A stretch of DNA of 64,000 bases from Scatophagus argus (Eukaryota; Chordata; Actinopteri; Scatophagidae): the NCBI RefSeq assembly GCF_020382885.2, contig NC_058495.1:8611627-8675626 (forward strand). The letters are read 5' to 3'. Below the pieces are notes generated by a model. It ran no database searches and had not been told where the DNA came from. It saw only the letters and a list, made by a program, of their open reading frames with translations. The translations under genes and the position numbers were made by a program. Positions 58,693-64,000 of the stretch are shown here, piece by piece (position 1 is the stretch's first letter; each line of letters opens with the position of its first letter).

Positions 58693-58776
58693 ATGAACAG
58701 AAATGAGAAACACAGGATTGTCTTTCTACAGACAATTGTGTCCACTGCGGTTATTTGTGTCATGCTATTCATGGGT
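58693..58776 (+). CDS. Candidate first coding exon with signal-anchor sequence
   Basis: ATG with a purine at -3 opens MNRNEKHRIVFLQ then TIVSTAVICVMLFMG: a short basic head followed by a hydrophobic stretch of about 20 residues. It stops exactly at a consensus donor GTAAGTAG at 58777. A pyrimidine tract ending CCTCCTCCAG at 58630 precedes it, as at an acceptor. The pattern suits the N-terminus of a type II membrane or secreted protein. Gene not recognised and no following exon assigned; it is on the opposite strand to nxph4. Confidence 0.4.
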
Positions 58777-59068
58777 GTAAGTAGGCCTACATCTCTCTGG
58801 GCTGTCTGTCTGCCTGTCTGCTGTCTTTCCATCAGGCCGAACACATTACAGAGGACAGCAGTATTCGTTTCTCTCGTTTCTCTCCCTTTCTACCTGATAG
58901 GACACTTGCTTTGTTTTAGCTCAGGTCATCTCACTTGCAGGATGCTGCTTGGTGTCTGATCACTTGGTCACTGTCAATAGTCACATGTGCATGCACACAC
59001 ACACACACACACACAAAGTACTTTTATTTAGTTATACAAATAATTTCATTATTTTGTGTTTTCATCAC

Positions 59069-59290
59069 TTTTGGGGACATCACATAGACTTAACATTCTT
59101 TTCCTGGAGGTTTAACCACCACCTAACCATAACAATAAACATTACTTACCTTAACCTTAGCCTTAACCTGAGCTTAAAGCAAGTCTTCACCCTAACATTT
59201 AATGATTTACATTCTGGGGACTTTTTGTCCCCATAAGTGAGGCGGGTCCTCACCATGTGACTGTGTAAACAGATTTTTGCCCTCAAACAA
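59069..59290 (+). repeat. GGGGACA/TGTCCCC repeat, copy 2
   Basis: Direct copy of 44928-45150, sharing CCACCTAACCATAACAATAA and AATGATTTACATTCTGGGGA and the GTCCCCATAAGTGAGGCGGG motif. The 3' inverted end has decayed (TTTTTGCCCTCAAAC). Confidence 0.75.
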
Positions 59291-59424
59291 CAGTAATACA
59301 TGTCCACACAGAAACACACACATCTTTCTTGATTAATCAACTTTCTTAATTAGAGGTTTATAAAATGTCAACAAAATAATGACAAATGCCCTTTACACTA
59401 CCCTGGAACACAAGGCGATGTCAT

Positions 59425-59645
59425 CAAATGTTTTGTTTTGTCTGACATACAGTCCAAGACCCAAAGATATTCAGTTGATTATCAGAGAAGACCAATAAAA
59501 GCCTCAAATCTTCACAGCTGAGAAGGTAGTAAGTGGAAAAAAATGACAGAAACGATTGTGAGTGATCAGCTGATGATCAGCTGATTACTGATTATTTATT
59601 TGTCAGTCCAGAATTGATTAACAGACTAATTGTTTCAGATAAACT
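59425..59645. repeat. Teleost nonautonomous repeat, partial copy
   Basis: TTTTGTCTGACATACAGTCC, AAGACCCAAAGATATTCAGT and AACAGACTAATTGTTTCAG follow the order of the same family as 29948-30300, read from its middle to one end. Confidence 0.6.
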
Positions 59646-60471
59646 TGCAAATATCCTGGAAATCCAATGATGCTATAATGTTGGGCTAGTAACTGATTTG
59701 CAAGAGACATTTAAAATAATTTGTGTTTATTGCACCTTTTTTGGAGCTTTGGTTGTTGTTCTTGAAAATAAACCTGAAGGTGAGAACCTGTCATTTTGAT
59801 AATGTACCCTTTATTACAAGGAAAACTGTGTGAGTCCACAGGTACAACAAGTAAAGGTGGTTAAAGTTGAACCAAGAAGCTGTTCTATGAACTGGGATGA
59901 AACTTAACAGTTTGAGTAATACTTTTACTGTTTGCCTTACATTTCCCTTTCAATTAGAGTTTAAAATGTATCAGCTTAGCTGGTTTACCAAAGACTTTGT
60001 GCAAGATTTTAGAAATTAACTAAATAAGTAATGTTCTAAAAAACAATAGCAAACAAAAGCCAAAGCTACCAAAATAACATTTAGGCTGTAATAAATCTGA
60101 AATATCCTTTAAATGGATTGCTTTGTTGAAAAATGAATGTAAAATCTTTCACAGGTGATAGATTGTGATCGTCTCATTGCCACATTAGCTGACACTAGTG
60201 TGTTTTATGGGACTTCTAACCTCAAACAAAACAGTTTTGTCAGGTACAAATAATCTGCAGATTTGTTTAAAGGAAGATTGTAGCACCGCTATGATAGCTA
60301 CATTTGTATTACTGACCTGCTCTCATTCACAAGGCTTGTGTTGATTCGACAGCGATAAAAGACTCTGAACAGACTTGTGACTAATAGTCCAGCAGGCTCT
60401 GTGGTTCAATTACCGCGTGGGGCAGCTCTCTTCTGTCCCTGGGCTAGATGCTTTACTGGAATAGCTTCAGT

Positions 60472-60473
<2 letters not shown>

Positions 60474-60534
<61 letters not shown>
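60474..60534. repeat. (CA)n microsatellite, about 61 bp
   Basis: The longest perfect dinucleotide tract in the window, about 30 CA units. Confidence 0.97.
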
Positions 60535-60535
<1 letters not shown>

Positions 60536-61369
60536 CCTTTATAAATGTGATGTCACTGACCAAAGGATACTAGCGCTGATACATTTCTCTCCCTCGTTTT
60601 TTCCTTAAAGATATGTCCAGAAGAAATGTATTGGAAGATTGGATATTGGCACTATCTAAATGAATGTTTTCAGGCCCTGGGGAGGCTAGGCTCACTGCAC
60701 GCTGTCTGGGTCTTTAAAAATCAGAGGACAGCTGATGAAAAGCTTGGCTGAAGCAGTTTATCCACAATAAGAGAAACACAGGAAATGAATAGTGACCTAT
60801 GAAGTCAATTCCAGCACTTTCACAGAACTCTTGACAGTTAGCCAGTGGGAATCTTAACCAGTTGCAGCTGACTACATGGTTTCACTGTGCAGACAACTGG
60901 TCTTTTGTGTGTTTGAATCCAAGGACTTGTAATGTGCATCTTAAGCAAACAAACTTGATTGACTGAAAGATGTCAAAGACATTTGGTTCTGTGTAGCACA
61001 GCCTCAGTTTGGACAATATGCGCTAAAAACATCAAATATCAAATAAACCAGCTCGGCCTTGGCATTCACAGTAGCAAAAATGATGGATGCAACAAAAGCG
61101 TGACTTGAAATCTCTTGAGCTCCCCCACTGGTTCGATCAGACCTACAGTGACAAAACTGAACTGACTGGAGCGTGCACACACACAAACGCCCACACAGCG
61201 TAAACACAAGACGGGTCTAAGGATCTGGCATGTTTCCAGAGCAGATGGGTGGGTTGGGTAGAGGAATGGGGTGGGCCTGGTGGGTGGGGGTGCAGGAGAG
61301 CGCCAATCTGTCATTTCTAACAAGCCAGGAGACTTGAAGCCAGGGCAGGTCACAGACATAGGACACACA

Positions 61370-61402
<33 letters not shown>
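61370..61402. repeat. (CA)n microsatellite
   Basis: About 33 bp of CA dinucleotides. Open frames in 61004-61483 pass through it and are not genes. Confidence 0.95.
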
Positions 61403-61404
<2 letters not shown>

Positions 61405-63470
61405 GCTCGTCATCCTTACGCAGGCGCCACATTCCAACTGTGGTATTCCTGCTAATTAGAACACAAATTAATGATTCAAGCAAGCGAGACAGGCTGACTC
61501 TCCCTCCCTCTAGTCAACATTCAGCCATCCTCCAAGCTGCATCTCTCTGCGCTGGCTTGTCATTATGTACGTTACTCCACTTCTCCATTGTTTTGTCTTT
61601 TCAAAATTCCTTCTCCATTGTTTATTTATACATTTCTCCTCCTGCAACACAGGTGAGACAAACTCTTTGGGAATGGCATGCAAATTCAATATGTTTCTGA
61701 TTTATCAATGAAGGAAAAGGCATCGTTTGCATTCTCAGATTTGTTGGAGTTGGACTAAAGATGAATCAAGGTTGTAGAAAATACACCTGTAAACAATCCA
61801 CCATTACTGTGGTTGCACCACAATTGTATATCAATTAATAATACAGTAAGGAATGTGGAGTGTTTTAAGTGCTTTTGTCGGTAAAATCTGTGGAACCTTT
61901 TACATGTTGAAAATAAATGTCAACAAATGTCATTAAAATAATGGTTATACTAAATAAATAAATAAATCTTTCTGGTGAAATTTTAATCAAGTTTCAACAC
62001 TTTTCTTGTTCTTTTCATGTTTCATTATCAGCTGCTTCGAAAACAACCTGAGACTTAAGGAAAAAATGGAACATAAAAGTAACAAAGCTCTCTTGCACTT
62101 TTATAAATCTCAGTTAAGTCACTGGCATGCCAATAAAGGACTGACCAGGGACACCTAACAACTGGACAGGCTGCTTACATGCGGTCTGTGGTAAGCACCC
62201 ACACTGCATATCTATTATCTCTTTTATCTATAGCACTACAGCACTGACGTCCAGACTGGGTTGATCAGACAGAATCCATAAATTTATGTCAGTGTAATTT
62301 ATTTAGTTACTTTTCAAATTTCAGACGAGTGTTTCCACATTCTCAGAGACTACCTTCAACTACTGGATGGTGGGCGACTGCTGAACGTGAACCAATCATA
62401 TCTGCTTTCACTGTGTAAATGTGTTTAGTTGAATGTCAGGAGTGCTTGAAAGTGCGAAACAGCAAATGACTGATGTGATGAAAAGTCTAAGTGAAATTTG
62501 TGAGGTAGTTCAATCACGACTTCCTCTGTCTCTTTGAATCCTGCATCCTTTGACTCTCTAATATTACTTTTCCATCACCAATCTTGTGAAATTATCGGTG
62601 CATAGCTTGAAGAAACAGTGAAAAATTGTACGTGTTTTGCAGAACAAGCACTGGTAGTTCCCATCAGAGCTGCAGCGTTGAATAAATTGCAGGCTCTGTG
62701 ATTGTATCTGTTATTCTTTCAGGAAGAACAGTTATAAATTCGAGGACAAAGTCACAGAAAACCACAAAAACAACAATAAACTCAATCTGGCAGTGCTCCT
62801 CAGCGGTCCAGGACACCTTGCCCACAATGCATCAGTGGAGGGCTGACCTTGAGCACTAGGCATTAAGGTCAGGAAGCATCATTAGTTCTGCTTTCCCACT
62901 GCAAGGCTAAGAATAGGAACATAAACACATTCACTCACTCGTCATCTCCATATATCTTTCCTTTCTTGTTTTTTTTCTTTGTCTAATTCATTATTTTTGA
63001 TCTGACTTTTCTGGAAAGACTTGAACAATATCCTACTGCAGCACACGTGAGCCTAGGCGGGATTAAATGAGCAGTAGAACATCGTCTGAATTAAGCATCA
63101 TTAAACTACAAACATTATTTCCACTTACAAATCAATGTGAAATGTGCATGTAATGTCGCTCTTCTCTCTAATGATCATGATCAATGCTCATATAAAAAAT
63201 ACATTTCCCTTCTTTGAACTTTCTCTCTCAGGCTGCCTCCTCTAGATGGTATTACATGTACGGGTACATAGCATACACTGGTCATGTTGGTAAGAGCACC
63301 AACGCCTATTGTTGCTGTTAGATTGTCTTTACATGTCACGTCTTGTTACAAGGTACAGTTTTCACCCAGCGGTTGCTTCCATGCACCGGTCAAGTTGCCG
63401 CTTATATCCAAGTCTGTGCAGACTCATACAATAACTGATACAAAGCTTTGTCGCATAGAACAACAGCAAT

Positions 63471-63818
63471 CATCCATCCATCCATTTTCTATACCGCTTA
63501 TCCGTCAGGGTCGCGGGGTAGCTGGAGCCTATCCCAGCTGACTACGGGCAAGAGGCGGGGTTCACCCTGGACTGGTCGCCAGTCAATCGCAGGGCCAACA
63601 CACCAAGACAAACAACCACACACTCTCACACTCACACCTAGGGGGCAATTTAGAGTAGCCAATTAACCTAATGTGCATGTTTTTGGTATTGTGGGAGGAA
63701 GCCGGAGTACCTGGAGAAAACCCACGCAGGCACAGGGAGAACATGCAAACTCCACATAGAAGGGCCCAGACCGGGATTCGAACCTGGAACCCTCTTGCTA
63801 TGAGGCGACAGTGCTAGC
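63471..63818 (-). mobile_element. V-SINE-type element, near full length
   Basis: On the minus strand: head GCTAGCACTGTCGCCTCAT, a tRNA B-box-like GGTTCGAATCC (63774-63784), the central block GTGGAGTTTGCATGTTCTCC, and the tail CTGGGATAGGCTCCAGC ending in GGATGGATGGATG. The extreme 5' part of the tRNA-like head (A box) is missing, and clear target-site duplications were not found. It is the least diverged copy in the window. Confidence 0.88.
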
Positions 63819-64000
63819 TCAATATCAGCAAAATATCAATATAATCAAAACCATTGAGCTTGTGGTGGACTACAATGCTTCTATGCATGTTGCTGCAGAG
63901 AAGCGACAAATTCTAAAACTTCACACACATCGTCAGTCCAGCAGCACAGAAGATTCATACAATCAGCACAGTTTCAGATCAGTGCCACCAATTCAGTATC

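Larger units (their letters stand above)
43796..64000. other. nxph4 intron and/or upstream DNA, no complete gene
   Basis: The nxph4 first exon was not found; its signal peptide is expected to be encoded by a short minus-strand exon in this stretch or beyond it. The region holds many dispersed repeats, a 400-bp purine-rich tract at 51280-51660, a 900-bp pyrimidine-rich tract at 56700-57640, and a candidate plus-strand exon at 58693-58776. In human the next gene here is LRP1; no LRP1-like exon was recognised. Confidence 0.6.

Noticed and set aside
58477..58959. 160-codon plus-strand frame starting MKGEKRKSE
   Set aside because: The upstream part is low-complexity and crosses a likely acceptor, and the downstream part reads through a consensus donor. 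Only the 28-codon piece 58693-58776 is kept as a candidate.

Overview
The window is vertebrate, almost certainly ray-finned fish (teleost) nuclear DNA. The three recognisable proteins are animal genes with GT-AG introns. They sit in the order ndufa4l2 - shmt2 - nxph4, the same neighbour set and relative orientation as human 12q13.3 (NXPH4-SHMT2-NDUFA4L2). The background is AT-rich, full of CA/TG microsatellites, and seeded with repeats typical of spiny-rayed fish: tRNA-derived V-SINE-type elements with L2-like tails, Tc1/mariner remnants, hAT-like remnants and short nonautonomous families. There is no sign of prokaryotic or viral genes, CRISPR arrays or operons.

Layout. 1-2.6 kb: intergenic, with a perfect hairpin and a dispersed-repeat copy. 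2.9-9.2 kb (+): ndufa4l2, four coding exons, 82 aa. 9.2-19.4 kb: no complete gene; it holds repeats, a 49-bp V-SINE fragment with 16-bp target-site duplications, and near 16.8-17.2 kb a minus-strand promoter-like block with a first exon ending in a good splice donor. 19.4-40.2 kb (-): shmt2, twelve coding exons, 501 aa, complete and intact, with a 7.1-kb first intron carrying a decayed hAT transposase fragment. 42.98-43.80 kb (-): the large last coding exon of nxph4 (270 codons); its signal-peptide exon was not found. 43.8-64 kb: nxph4 intron and/or upstream DNA, rich in repeats, with an unassigned plus-strand candidate coding exon near 58.7 kb.

Function. SHMT2 is the mitochondrial serine-to-glycine enzyme of one-carbon metabolism. 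NDUFA4L2 is a small inner-membrane protein related to the respiratory-chain subunit NDUFA4 and is hypoxia-induced in mammals. NXPH4 is a secreted neurexin ligand. Their adjacency is inherited linkage, not a pathway operon, although two of the three products act in mitochondria.

No wholly new biological system is evident. The least explained signals are the orphan promoter/first exon at 16.8-17.2 kb and the signal-anchor-like exon at 58.69 kb. All exon boundaries were placed by eye from reading frame, splice consensus and remembered family sequence; no alignment was run.
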